Assembly (NCBI GenBank): GCA_046518185.1
Contig: JBKGRZ010000002.1
Span: 310,001-374,000, forward strand
Reading direction: 5' to 3'
From: Scandinavium vulneris_A
GTDB lineage: Bacteria; Pseudomonadota; Gammaproteobacteria; Enterobacterales; Enterobacteriaceae
Length of the DNA: 64,000 nucleotides
The notes under the pieces were generated by a model. The model did no database searches, had not been told where the DNA came from, and worked only from the letters and a program-made list of their open reading frames with translations. The translations under genes and the position numbers were made by a program. Below, piece after piece: positions 8,838 through 17,363 of the stretch (the first letter of the stretch is position 1; each line of letters opens with the position of its first letter).

Positions 8838-9412
8838 TTCTGGCTACCGGTAACGCCGGTAAAGTGCGCGAGCTTGCCTCGCTGTTAAACGATTTTGGTC
8901 TCGACGTTGTGGCGCAGACCGAACTGAACGTTGAGTCTGTGGAAGAAACCGGGCTGACGTTTATCGAGAATGCTCTTCTGAAAGCGCGTCACGCCGCGAA
9001 AGTGACTGGCCTGCCCGCCATTGCCGATGACTCAGGTCTGGCAGTAGATGTGCTGGGCGGTGCGCCAGGGATTTATTCCGCGCGCTATGCGGGCGTGGAC
9101 GCCACCGACCAGCAGAATCTGGAAAAACTGCTGGTTGCACTGAAAGATGTTCCCGATGAAAAGCGCCAGGCGCAGTTCCACTGCGTGCTGGTGTATATGC
9201 GCCATGCAGAAGACCCCACCCCGCTGGTCTGCCACGGTAGCTGGCCGGGCGTGATTACCCGTGAAGCCGCGGGCAATGGAGGCTTTGGCTACGACCCTAT
9301 CTTCTTTGTTCCCGATGCCGGTAAAACGGCGGCGGAGCTGAGCCGTGAAGAAAAAATTGCCGTGTCCCACCGTGGACAGGCGCTGAAACTGTTACTGGAA
9401 GCACTGCGTTAA
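8825..9412 (+). CDS. rdgB: dITP/XTP pyrophosphatase RdgB
   Basis: House-cleaning NTPase that hydrolyses dITP, XTP and ITP to monophosphates, keeping deaminated purines out of DNA. 195 residues (E. coli 197). N-terminal VLATGNAGKVREL is the family signature; IADDSGLAVDVLGGAPGIYSARYAG holds the catalytic and metal-binding acidic residues, and GGFGYDPIF and HRGQAL are the other substrate-binding motifs. Overlaps both neighbours, consistent with a tightly packed operon. Confidence 0.97.
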   Translation: MQKVVLATGNAGKVRELASLLNDFGLDVVAQTELNVESVEETGLTFIENALLKARHAAKVTGLPAIADDSGLAVDVLGGAPGIYSARYAGVDATDQQNLEKLLVALKDVPDEKRQAQFHCVLVYMRHAEDPTPLVCHGSWPGVITREAAGNGGFGYDPIFFVPDAGKTAAELSREEKIAVSHRGQALKLLLEALR

Positions 9413-10548
9413 TGACCGTTCTCCCTCCGCTGAGTCTTTACATTCACATTCCCTGGTGCGTGCAGAAATGTCCGTACTGTGATTTCAACTCGCACGCGCT
9501 GAAAGGCGAAGTGCCGCACGACGACTACGTTCAGCATCTGCTGGCCGACCTGGATGCCGACGTGCCCTACGCGCAGGGACGCGAAGTAAAAACGATCTTT
9601 ATCGGCGGAGGTACGCCAAGCCTGCTGTCCGGCGCGGCGATGCACACCCTGCTCGACGGCGTGCGGGCGCGTCTGAACCTCGCTGCAGATGCAGAAATCA
9701 CCATGGAAGCCAATCCGGGCACCGTGGAAGCTGACCGCTTTGTCGAGTATCAACGCGCCGGAGTGAACCGCATTTCGATTGGCGTGCAGAGCTTTAGCGA
9801 GCAGAAACTGAAACGCCTGGGCCGCATTCACGACGCCGATGAAGCGAAGCGGGCGGCACGCCTGGCGACCGGTTTAGGCCTGCGCAGTTTTAACCTCGAC
9901 CTGATGCACGGCCTGCCGGATCAGACCCTGGAAGAAGCGCTCGACGATTTGCGTCAGGCGATTGAACTCAATCCCCCGCACCTGTCGTGGTATCAGCTCA
10001 CCATCGAGCCGAATACCCTGTTCAGCTCGCGTCCACCGAAATTGCCGGATGACGATGCGCTGTGGGATATCTACGAGCAGGGCCACCGGCTACTGAGTGC
10101 GGCGGGCTATCAGCAATATGAAACCTCGGCCTACGCCAAGCCAGGCTTCCAGTGTCAGCACAACCTGAACTACTGGCGCTTTGGTGATTATCTGGGTATC
10201 GGCTGCGGTGCACACGGCAAAGTGACCTTCCCGGACGGGCGCATTCTGCGTACCGCAAAAACCCGGCATCCACGTGGATTTATGGAAGGTCGCTACCTTG
10301 AGCGCCAGCATGACGTGGAAGACGCCGATAAGCCGTTCGAGTTCTTTATGAACCGTTTCCGTCTGCTGGAAGCTGCCCCACGCGCTGAATTCACCGCCTT
10401 CACCGGGCTGGCAGAGTCAGCGGTACGTTCGCAAATTGACGAGGCGCTGGCGCAGGGTTATCTCACCGAGAGTGAGACCGAATGGCAAATTACCGAACAC
10501 GGTAAGCTGTTCCTGAATTCATTACTGGAATTATTCCTTAGCGAATAA
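9412..10548 (+). CDS. hemW: Radical SAM heme chaperone HemW
   Basis: HemN-like radical SAM protein that binds heme and delivers it to apoproteins; it is not an active coproporphyrinogen dehydrogenase. 378 residues as in E. coli. The Fe-S/SAM cysteines are C16, C20 and C23 (C-V-Q-K-C-P-Y-C), preceded by YIHIPWC. FIGGGTPS and EANPG are SAM-binding strands. The start overlaps the rdgB stop (TAATG). A terminator-like hairpin starts 11 bases downstream. Confidence 0.96.
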   Translation: MTVLPPLSLYIHIPWCVQKCPYCDFNSHALKGEVPHDDYVQHLLADLDADVPYAQGREVKTIFIGGGTPSLLSGAAMHTLLDGVRARLNLAADAEITMEANPGTVEADRFVEYQRAGVNRISIGVQSFSEQKLKRLGRIHDADEAKRAARLATGLGLRSFNLDLMHGLPDQTLEEALDDLRQAIELNPPHLSWYQLTIEPNTLFSSRPPKLPDDDALWDIYEQGHRLLSAAGYQQYETSAYAKPGFQCQHNLNYWRFGDYLGIGCGAHGKVTFPDGRILRTAKTRHPRGFMEGRYLERQHDVEDADKPFEFFMNRFRLLEAAPRAEFTAFTGLAESAVRSQIDEALAQGYLTESETEWQITEHGKLFLNSLLELFLSE

Positions 10549-10557
10549 ATTTCCCTC

Positions 10558-10680
10558 TTGATGCCAGCGTATTCTTCGCTGGCATCATTAATTCGTCATT
10601 TCCGAGCTAACACTTCGATATTACCTCTTAGTTATTCCCCTAATTATTCTCACATTCATTTATCTCCTAAATAAAAATAG
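10558..10680. repeat. Left copy of ~123-bp direct repeat flanking the TRAP operon
   Basis: Begins ~10 bases after hemW with a 10-bp hairpin (10560-10569 with 10577-10586), then an AT-rich tail including TTCGTCATTTCCGA and TTTATCTCCTAAATAAA. The sequence at 13727-13849 matches it along its length with scattered substitutions and a one-base length difference. The two copies bracket dctPQM. Confidence 0.85.
10560..10592 (+). terminator. Hairpin terminator after hemW
   Basis: Perfect 10-bp stem with a 7-base loop starting 12 bases past the hemW stop; the U-tract is weak. The matching hairpin in the right repeat keeps pairing through a compensatory A-T to T-A change. Confidence 0.55.
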
Positions 10681-10855
10681 AAATAAACATAATCCAGCGC
10701 ACAAAAATAAACTGTCATTCGCTTTTGCACGGAAAAATGTGACCTGGAATGCGCATTGATGTCTGACAACCAGGATAAGATGTCATACAGATTTTGTGGG
10801 AATACAATTTCCTGTGAACCATCTCCCCTTCTTTTTTTTGTGCATGGAGCCAATA

Positions 10856-11842
10856 ATGAAAATGAACATGACTACACGTTCTTTACTGGGCATATCAATG
10901 CTGGCGCTGTTTGCCACCACGGCGCAGGCAGCAGAAAAAGTGACGTTAAAACTGGCACATAACCTGGAACGCAGCCATGTGGTTCATCAGTCCTTTGAGC
11001 AAATGGCAAAAGAGGTCAAACAACTTTCTGACGGCAAAATGACTATCCGTATTTATCCGAGCAGTCAGATGGGCAGCGCGCGCGAAACCATGGAATTATT
11101 ACAGAACGGTGCGCTGGATATGACCAAAGGCTCCGCCAGCGATCTGGAGTCATTTGATAATACGTATGCCATTTATAACCTCCCTTATTTATTTAAAGAT
11201 CAGAAGCATTTCGATAACGTCGTTTTTGGCAATGTTGGAAAGGAAATAATGGCGTCCAGCAAAGATAAAGGTTTCTTTGCCCTTTCTGCCTATGTCGCCG
11301 GTACTCGCAGTTTTTATGCCAAAAAAGCCATCACTAAACCAGACGATCTAAAGGGACAGAAAATTCGCGTTCAGGCGAGCCCGACCACGCTGAAAATGGT
11401 CGAATTAATGGGCGGTTCGCCAACCCCTATCTCATTTGGCGAAGTGTACACCGCGATGCAGCAGGGTGTGGTCGATGGGGCAGAAAATAACGTCCCATCG
11501 TGGGTGCAGACCCGCCATATCGAAATCGCCAAAGTCTATTCCGAAGATGAACACGCCTCTATCCCTGACTTCCTGGTCATCTCCACCAAAACCTGGGACA
11601 AACTTACCCCTGAACAACAGCAGATCCTGAGCAAAGCCGCGACAGACTCCGAAGCATGGCAGCAAAAAGCCTGGGCAAAGGTGGAAGCGGAAACCCGCGC
11701 ACAGGCAAAAGCGATGGGCGCAACCTTCGTCACGGTGGATAAAGCCCCGTTCCGGGCAGCAGTCCAACCGCTGTATGACGATTTCGACAAAGACCCGAAA
11801 CAGGCGGCTTTGCTCGCAAAATTCGAACAGGCTGCTGAATAA
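10856..11842 (+). CDS. dctP: TRAP transporter substrate-binding protein, DctP family
   Basis: Periplasmic solute receptor of a tripartite ATP-independent periplasmic transporter. The ATG at 10856, with GGAG 6 bases upstream, gives 328 residues with a signal peptide ending TAQA before AEKVTLK; the longer frame from 10796 is rejected. Family features are the conserved arginine in GQKIRVQASP, which usually binds the ligand carboxylate, and FGEVYTAMQQGVVDGAENN. The family binds mostly carboxylic acids (C4-dicarboxylates, sugar acids); the substrate here cannot be told from sequence. First gene of dctPQM. Confidence 0.93.
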   Translation: MKMNMTTRSLLGISMLALFATTAQAAEKVTLKLAHNLERSHVVHQSFEQMAKEVKQLSDGKMTIRIYPSSQMGSARETMELLQNGALDMTKGSASDLESFDNTYAIYNLPYLFKDQKHFDNVVFGNVGKEIMASSKDKGFFALSAYVAGTRSFYAKKAITKPDDLKGQKIRVQASPTTLKMVELMGGSPTPISFGEVYTAMQQGVVDGAENNVPSWVQTRHIEIAKVYSEDEHASIPDFLVISTKTWDKLTPEQQQILSKAATDSEAWQQKAWAKVEAETRAQAKAMGATFVTVDKAPFRAAVQPLYDDFDKDPKQAALLAKFEQAAE

Positions 11843-11905
11843 CGTGACAGGGGTCTGGCGACAGGCCCTTTATTCTCTCGAGTATTCTCTCCAGGGTATA
11901 TCCAA

Positions 11906-12409
11906 ATGATTTTAAACCGCATTAAACAGGTGGTAGATCGCACCATTGCGGCGTTTTCCGTCGTCGTGATGGTCGCACTGGTGGTCTGTGTGGTGTGGCA
12001 AGTCTTCAGCCGCTATGTGCTGAATCAGCCCAGCACCATGACCGATGAACTGGCTCGTTTTCTGATGATCTGGGTCGGCCTGTTAGGGGCCGCCTACACC
12101 ATCGGCGCCCAACGCCATTTGGCGATTGATCTGCTGGCTATGACGCTGAGCACGCAAAAACAGGCGCTGCTAAACGTCATTATCAATATCCTGATTTTCC
12201 TGTTTTCCGCTCTCGTTATCGTCACCGGCGGCCTGAAACTTATCGATAAAACGCTGGCCACCGCCCAGGTTTCCGCCGCGATGCAAATCCCGATGGGCCA
12301 TGTGTATCTCATCCTGCCGTTGTGCGGCAGCGTGATGATGTTTTACGCCCTGTACTTTATTCACCAGAATCTACATCGCCTGACCCATCCGCAGGAGGCG
12401 ACGCACTGA
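11906..12409 (+). CDS. dctQ: TRAP transporter small permease, DctQ family
   Basis: Small membrane subunit of the TRAP transporter, 167 residues with four predicted membrane segments (about 15-35, 48-66, 88-110 and 130-150). FSRYVLNQPSTMTDELARFLMIWVGL matches the DctQ core, with the usual acidic E in the second segment. It scaffolds the large permease. The stop overlaps the dctM start (TGATG). Confidence 0.92.
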   Translation: MILNRIKQVVDRTIAAFSVVVMVALVVCVVWQVFSRYVLNQPSTMTDELARFLMIWVGLLGAAYTIGAQRHLAIDLLAMTLSTQKQALLNVIINILIFLFSALVIVTGGLKLIDKTLATAQVSAAMQIPMGHVYLILPLCGSVMMFYALYFIHQNLHRLTHPQEATH

Positions 12410-13710
12410 TGGACGGATATATCGCTCTGACTTTATTCGGTTGTTTCTTTGCCCTGGTATTCATCGGCGTGCCGATTTCCTTTTCCATCGGCATCGCCAC
12501 GGTCACCTCCATGCTGCTGATGTTCCCCTGGGACATCGCCGTGATTACCGTTTCCCAACGTCTGGCCAACGGGTTGGATAACTTCGCCCTGCTGGCAATT
12601 CCGTTCTTCATTTTCGCCGGAACGCTGATGAACAGCGGCGGGATAGCTATCCGTTTGATTAACCTCGCCCAGGTCATGGTGGGCCGGGTGCCGGGGTCGC
12701 TTGGGCATGTAAACGTGCTGGCAAATATGATGTTTGGCTCGATCTCCGGTTCGGCAGTGGCGGCCGCAGCGGCGGTCGGCGGCACGCTGAATCCTATCCA
12801 GAGCAAAAAGGGGTACGATCCGGCATTCTCTACCGCGGTGAACGTCTCGTCCTGTATTACCGGGTTGCTGATCCCTCCCTCAAACGTGCTGATTGTGTTC
12901 TCCCTCACGGCGGGGGGCGTTTCTGTCGCGTCCCTGTTTATGGCGGGCTATTTGCCGGGGATCCTGATGGGGCTGGCTATCATGGTGGTTTGCGCCATTA
13001 TCGCCAAGCGCCGGGGATATCCGCTTTCCGAGCGGCCGACCTGTGCGCAAGCCGCCAAAGCGCTTCTCGACGCGCTGCCGAGCTTGCTGTTAGTGGTTAT
13101 CGTGATGGGGGGGATTCTGGGCGGAGTATTTACCGCGACCGAAGCCTCGGCCATCGCGGTGGTGTATACCTTTATCCTGTCGGTGATTATTTACCGGGAA
13201 GTGAAGTGGCGCGACCTGCCGAAACTGATCCTCGAGTCGGTGGTCACGACCTCAATCGTGCTGTTGCTGATTGGTTTTTCTGTCGGTATGTCCTGGGCGA
13301 TGACCAATGCGGATATTCCCTATCTGATCAGCGACACGCTGATGGGGATCTCCGATAACCCGCTGATAATTCTGCTGCTGATTAACATCGTGCTGCTGAT
13401 CGTGGGCATTTTTATGGATATGACCCCCGCGGTGCTTATCTTCACCCCTATCTTCCTGCCGATCGCGCAAGAGCTTGGGATGGATCCGGTGCACTTCGGG
13501 ATAATGATGGTGGCTAACCTGTGCATCGGCCTGTTAACCCCGCCGGTCGGTAGCGCGTTGTTTGTCGGGTGTTCAATTTCTGGGGTGAAGATCCAACACC
13601 TGATCAAGCCGCTGCTGCCCTTCTACTTTGCCCTGTTGGTTGCGCTGATGTTGATAACCTACATCCCGCAGATTTCGCTGTTTATTCCCCAGGCCCTGGG
13701 ATTGATGTAA
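12409..13710 (+). CDS. dctM: TRAP transporter large permease, DctM family
   Basis: Large permease that carries out cation-coupled uptake of the ligand delivered by DctP. The ATG at 12409, after AGGAGG, gives 433 residues with about 12 membrane segments; the longer frame from 12322 lies inside dctQ. Typical DctM stretches are FGSISGSAVAAAAAVGG, the SSCITGLLIPPSN helical-hairpin segment and the second hairpin GLLTPPVGSALFVG. Last gene of the operon, directly followed by the right flanking repeat. No regulator gene accompanies it. Confidence 0.93.
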   Translation: MDGYIALTLFGCFFALVFIGVPISFSIGIATVTSMLLMFPWDIAVITVSQRLANGLDNFALLAIPFFIFAGTLMNSGGIAIRLINLAQVMVGRVPGSLGHVNVLANMMFGSISGSAVAAAAAVGGTLNPIQSKKGYDPAFSTAVNVSSCITGLLIPPSNVLIVFSLTAGGVSVASLFMAGYLPGILMGLAIMVVCAIIAKRRGYPLSERPTCAQAAKALLDALPSLLLVVIVMGGILGGVFTATEASAIAVVYTFILSVIIYREVKWRDLPKLILESVVTTSIVLLLIGFSVGMSWAMTNADIPYLISDTLMGISDNPLIILLLINIVLLIVGIFMDMTPAVLIFTPIFLPIAQELGMDPVHFGIMMVANLCIGLLTPPVGSALFVGCSISGVKIQHLIKPLLPFYFALLVALMLITYIPQISLFIPQALGLM

Positions 13711-13726
13711 CGGCGCGTATTCCTTT

Positions 13727-13849
13727 TTGATGCCTGCGTATTCTTCACAGGCATCGTTTATTCGTCATTTCCGAATAAACCATTCGATAGCACCTCTTTG
13801 TTAACTATCCTAATTATTAACACATCTATTTATCTCCTTAATAAAATAG
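13727..13849. repeat. Right copy of the ~123-bp direct repeat flanking the TRAP operon
   Basis: Begins 17 bases after dctM. Related to 10558-10680 over its whole length, opening with a hairpin of at least 8 bp (13729-13736 with its partner at about 13748-13755). The hairpin retains a stem although its bases differ from the left copy. Confidence 0.85.
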
Positions 13850-13960
13850 GATCACTGTTCTTCAGCGATAGCGCTGCTCCCTGAGCTGGAATAACCATTT
13901 CGGATGTCACCATGGGTTTCAGATCAACGGGTTAATACACATTCCTCCCTGGCACCAATC

Positions 13961-14000
13961 GTCAATATCGATCGATAACCATAATTCGATCGATTTTGAC
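13961..14000. promoter_or_regulatory. 15-bp inverted repeat, possible operator
   Basis: Arms 13961-13975 and 13986-14000 pair with one mismatch around a 10-base spacer; each arm contains CGATCGA. It lies about 185 bases before the diguanylate cyclase start. No T-run follows, so an operator is more likely than a terminator. The cognate protein is unknown. Confidence 0.4.
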
Positions 14001-14183
14001 AATAGAAAAGTGAACAGGTACTCTTTTATAATACCGTTAAACCTTCGGTGTTGTTAATTAATTGTTGATTTTATTAGGTTGTTTTTGAGCATATTAGTAT
14101 TCATTTGTATGTTACCGAAACAGTAGCCTTTTTTATTTTTTCTACCTCATGTTGGGTGCATTTAGTTCATTCCGGAGTTACGA

Positions 14184-15689
14184 GTGATCAAGAGTTTAAA
14201 TTTCAGAAGGCCGTTGAATATCTGTTTTTCAGCGATGGCTTTCACCATCATTTTAGTTTGTATTGTGATCACGCTTGCGCAGTGGATAGACATCAAAGAG
14301 TCCTATCGAAAACAAAATAATTTGTACGTCAGAAATGTCGCCTTGTTTACTGACAAATATCTTAGCGGATATGAAGTTATCGTCAGGGAAATGGCACGTG
14401 TCTCTGCGGATCAACATAAGTTCAGCCAGGGCAAGGCGCAGGATTTATCCCTGCGCAACTGGCTGATTGAACGTTTGCGCATCATGCCGGATGCGGTCTC
14501 TATCATTCACGCTGATGATGCAGGCAATTTCATTCGTCTGCCGTATCTTGCTAAGCCGCATATAAATGCTCAGGACTGGGATCCGCGCAAAGAATCCTGG
14601 TTCACTATCGCTATAGAGGACACCGAGGTCGCGCATTACTCCATTAATGCGGATCCTTTTACCGGTAAACAGCAGGTTCTGACTATCTCTTTACCCGTGA
14701 TTGATGGCACAGATGGCTCGAACGAGGGGGTGCTGGCCCTGAATCTTGATGTCGAAAAAACGGAAGAAATCCTGGTTAACTCTGCGCCACCAATGAAGAG
14801 CAAAACCTTCCTGATGAACCGGGAAGGTAAAATCATCATCAACCCCGGACATGAAATCGCGCCCGAAACGCTGAAGGCGATCACCGAGCGCGCCACAGAA
14901 CATCACGGCGATTTTTATCAGAACCGACATTACTACTTCTACCGCGCGCTGGAGCCAAGAGGATGGTTTGTGATTCAGGAAGTAGCTGAAAATGAGATGA
15001 ACGAACTGGTAATGCATGAAAGTATTAAGGTTGCCTATGGAATGGGGTTTGCCCTCGTTGTACTGCTATTTTGTTGGTGGGCGACGCGCGCGGCGCTGAA
15101 CACCATTTATATGCGTATCGCGAGCAGTATCAGAGATGGCGTGATTAAACCGGGCGCGGTAGAGGAGCTGCTATTCGAAGAGATTCACAGCTCACAACAG
15201 CGTCACGAGAAGATTGTCCATGATGCGCTGACGGACAGTCTGACCGGGCTGGCGAACCGCCGGGCTTTTGATACCGAAGTGAAGCGTCACAACAACCAGG
15301 AAAATTGTCATCTCGCGATGATCGACCTCGATAACTTCAAGTCGATCAATGACCGTTGGGGCCATCCGGTGGGTGACATCGTGCTGAAAACAACGGCTGA
15401 ACTGGGAATGCGCTTATGCGGCCTGGAAAAGATAACCCTCTACCGCTACGGTGGCGAAGAAATTGCGGTCCTGTTCGACGATATTTCACGCGAAAAAGCG
15501 CAAAGTTATCTGGAAAAATGGCGGATTTCACTGAATACGCGCAGCTTCCGCGAGCCTGACCTGCGGGTTTCCTTTAGTGCCGGTCTTTGTAAGATGGGCG
15601 ATGCAGCGGTAGAGGACGTGATTGCCAGAGCCGATGCACTGCTGTATGAGGCCAAAAAAAGCGGTAAAAACAAAATTCTGTCTGCCTGA
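14184..15689 (+). CDS. Membrane-bound sensor diguanylate cyclase (dCACHE-GGDEF)
   Basis: Makes cyclic di-GMP from two GTP. 501 residues from a GTG start with GGAG upstream. Membrane segment about 14-34, periplasmic sensor of dCACHE/PDC type (about 40-280; DPRKESWF and VLTISLPVID are typical), second membrane segment about 284-302, then a GGDEF domain from about 348 (DSLTGLANRRAF, IDLDNFKSINDRWGH). The active-site loop is GGEEI at 423-427, a functional variant. The inhibitory I-site (RxxD) is absent: residues 414-417 read L-E-K-I. Followed by an EAL gene on the same strand. Signal and target unknown. Confidence 0.9.
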   Translation: MIKSLNFRRPLNICFSAMAFTIILVCIVITLAQWIDIKESYRKQNNLYVRNVALFTDKYLSGYEVIVREMARVSADQHKFSQGKAQDLSLRNWLIERLRIMPDAVSIIHADDAGNFIRLPYLAKPHINAQDWDPRKESWFTIAIEDTEVAHYSINADPFTGKQQVLTISLPVIDGTDGSNEGVLALNLDVEKTEEILVNSAPPMKSKTFLMNREGKIIINPGHEIAPETLKAITERATEHHGDFYQNRHYYFYRALEPRGWFVIQEVAENEMNELVMHESIKVAYGMGFALVVLLFCWWATRAALNTIYMRIASSIRDGVIKPGAVEELLFEEIHSSQQRHEKIVHDALTDSLTGLANRRAFDTEVKRHNNQENCHLAMIDLDNFKSINDRWGHPVGDIVLKTTAELGMRLCGLEKITLYRYGGEEIAVLFDDISREKAQSYLEKWRISLNTRSFREPDLRVSFSAGLCKMGDAAVEDVIARADALLYEAKKSGKNKILSA

Positions 15690-15710
15690 TCCGCGCCCTA
15701 ACATCATTTT

Positions 15711-15739
15711 TTGCTCGCTGGCTTAAGTCTGGCGAGCAA
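15711..15739 (+). terminator. Hairpin between the GGDEF and EAL genes
   Basis: 8-bp stem (15711-15718 with 15732-15739) and a 13-base loop in the 91-base gap. No U-run follows, so it may be an RNA-processing or attenuation hairpin rather than a full terminator. Confidence 0.3.
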
Positions 15740-15780
15740 TGTGTCGTTATGAAAGGTAACGTTATGGCTAAGAGGCTGGC

Positions 15781-16545
15781 ATGGAAAAAAGTACACATTT
15801 TATTGTTCAGTGTGTCGAAAAAAACAGGCTCGACGCTGGCATCGACTTTGTAATTCAACCCATTTTCGATCTTTCGCGATTCGTCTGCATTGGTGGCGAA
15901 GTCTTAGTCCGTGGCACTCACCGGCGCAATATTGTGCCGCCTAATCTCTTTATTAGCCAACTGGAAGAAAGCGGTGGGATATTACCGATGGGCGACTACG
16001 TCATGGCGCAGGCGTTTAAATTTATCGCCAGACAGCCACAGGCCTTACGGGAAAACCCGCTCTTTACCTTTAATATTTCGCAGGTGCAGTTGAACGATGC
16101 CGATTTTGCGGTGCGTGCGATTAACCTGATGCAACAAAACCAACTTTCACCCCGTCATTTCGTTTTTGAAATTACCGACAGTATCGATTGTCCAGAAGAT
16201 GCCATGAGGCAAAACCTGAAGCAACTGAGCGAATCCGGTATTCATCTTGCCTGGGATGGTATTAATTGCCTGGAAAAGCTAAAAGCCCGCCTCGCCGTCT
16301 GGTCGACGGACTACGTTAAGCTCGACAGAAGCTGCCTTGCCGCCGCGAATATCGATCAGACGCTTTTAATGTTGGAATATATTAAAGAGATGGATATTGA
16401 TGTCATTATCGAAGGCGTCGAGAACTACACGCATATTTCGACCATGCTGCGCCACGATGTGAAATATGGACAAGGCTTTCTGTTCTCTCGTCCGATCAGC
16501 AAAGAGAGCTTCCATCACGAGTATATGAAGTCCGACAAGGCATAA
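15781..16545 (+). CDS. Degenerate EAL domain protein
   Basis: Stand-alone EAL-fold protein, 254 residues, no membrane segment. EAL domains normally hydrolyse cyclic di-GMP. Some landmarks remain: E-V-L at 40-42 in place of EAL, FNIS near 97, E130 in FEITDS, K180 in VKLDRS, E211 in IIEGVEN, and QGFLFSRP at 231-238. The metal-binding DDFG motif is replaced by D-G-I-N at 159-162, so the second aspartate and loop 6 are lost. It is therefore likely non-catalytic, perhaps a binding or regulatory protein like YdiV. Next to the cyclase gene, it probably belongs to the same circuit. Confidence 0.85.
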   Translation: MEKSTHFIVQCVEKNRLDAGIDFVIQPIFDLSRFVCIGGEVLVRGTHRRNIVPPNLFISQLEESGGILPMGDYVMAQAFKFIARQPQALRENPLFTFNISQVQLNDADFAVRAINLMQQNQLSPRHFVFEITDSIDCPEDAMRQNLKQLSESGIHLAWDGINCLEKLKARLAVWSTDYVKLDRSCLAAANIDQTLLMLEYIKEMDIDVIIEGVENYTHISTMLRHDVKYGQGFLFSRPISKESFHHEYMKSDKA

Positions 16546-16554
16546 AAGAAACGT

Positions 16555-16582
16555 TGCCTCACGCAGGAACCTACGTGAGGCA
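16555..16582 (-). terminator. Hairpin between convergent EAL gene and yggN
   Basis: 9-bp outer stem (16555-16563 with 16574-16582) that can extend inward past one mismatch. On the minus strand it is followed by a T-rich stretch, so it probably terminates yggN and may act both ways. Confidence 0.55.
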
Positions 16583-16589
16583 CTGCGGA

Positions 16590-17309
16590 TTATTTCAGCC
16601 CGCCCACCAGCGCTTTCCGGCTATCTTCCAGCGTCATGACGCGGCTACACACGTCTTTGCCGAACTTCTGGAAATCAGCCTGCTGGTTCTTCCATTCGTC
16701 CTGAATGGCTCCCTGCAGGCCGCCGAGGCTGCCTAAAATGCCTTGCAGAGGATTACCGCCGCCTTTCACGACCGCTTTCGCGCCCATCTCATTGATGCTG
16801 TCCTGCAAGATACCGCCCATCGCCTGATTGACCAGCTGCTGGCCGTCAGCACGAACCTGATCAACGCCTTTATAGTGGAAGGTCAGACCGTCGGTGCGGC
16901 GCTCGATGATACGGTTCATTTGCGCTTTCAGCTGCGCATCGAGTTTGGTCAGACGCGAATGCATGTTGCTGTCTGCTCCCACCTGCTCGGTGATGATTTT
17001 ATCCAGCGCCACACGGCCTTTATCCACCCGGGTGCGGGCCCCTTCGTCAATCCACGGCAGGGCGGCACGCAGCTCAGCCTGATAATCTTTCGCCTGCTCG
17101 CGCTGGGCCGCGCTCAGGGTGTATTGTTTTCCGTTGTACATCACGTTGCCATCCGGAGTGATCACCAGATTGCCGTTCTCGCCTTTCACCTGCACGGTTT
17201 GCGGGTTGAGGATAACGTCATCACGCGGGGTGACGCTGCATTGATAATCCGCCTGGGCTGCAAACGCGGTCACGGACAGCGCCGCGGCCAGCATCGTTTT
17301 GCGCATCAT
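16590..17309 (-). CDS. yggN: DUF2884 family periplasmic protein YggN
   Basis: 239 residues, the E. coli YggN length. Signal peptide of about 20 residues ending FAAQA before DYQCSV. The mature protein has the conserved ITPDGNVMYNGKQYTL segment, a long helical middle part and a conserved C-terminus (QQADFQKFGKDVCSRVMTLEDSRKALVGGLK). Function unknown. Same strand as yggL and trmB, 54 bases downstream of yggL. Confidence 0.93.
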   Translation of the reverse strand: MMRKTMLAAALSVTAFAAQADYQCSVTPRDDVILNPQTVQVKGENGNLVITPDGNVMYNGKQYTLSAAQREQAKDYQAELRAALPWIDEGARTRVDKGRVALDKIITEQVGADSNMHSRLTKLDAQLKAQMNRIIERRTDGLTFHYKGVDQVRADGQQLVNQAMGGILQDSINEMGAKAVVKGGGNPLQGILGSLGGLQGAIQDEWKNQQADFQKFGKDVCSRVMTLEDSRKALVGGLK

Positions 17310-17363
17310 AGAAACTCCTGTAAAGACAAAACGGGCCAGCGATTGCTGGCCCTTTATGTTTGT

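Larger units (their letters stand above)
10549..10855. other. 307-bp intergenic region between hemW and dctP
   Basis: Contains the left flanking repeat (10558-10680) and then about 175 bases of AT-rich DNA that should carry the dctP promoter. No promoter or operator could be placed with confidence. Confidence 0.5.
13711..14183. other. 473-bp intergenic region upstream of the diguanylate cyclase gene
   Basis: Holds the right flanking repeat (13727-13849) and a 15-bp inverted repeat (13961-14000). No supported reading frame. The promoter of the cyclase gene presumably lies in 14001-14170, which is AT-rich. Confidence 0.5.

Noticed and set aside
10756..10855. Upstream in-frame extension of dctP to 10796
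   Set aside because: It would place non-conserved residues before the signal peptide; the ATG at 10856 has a proper ribosome site.
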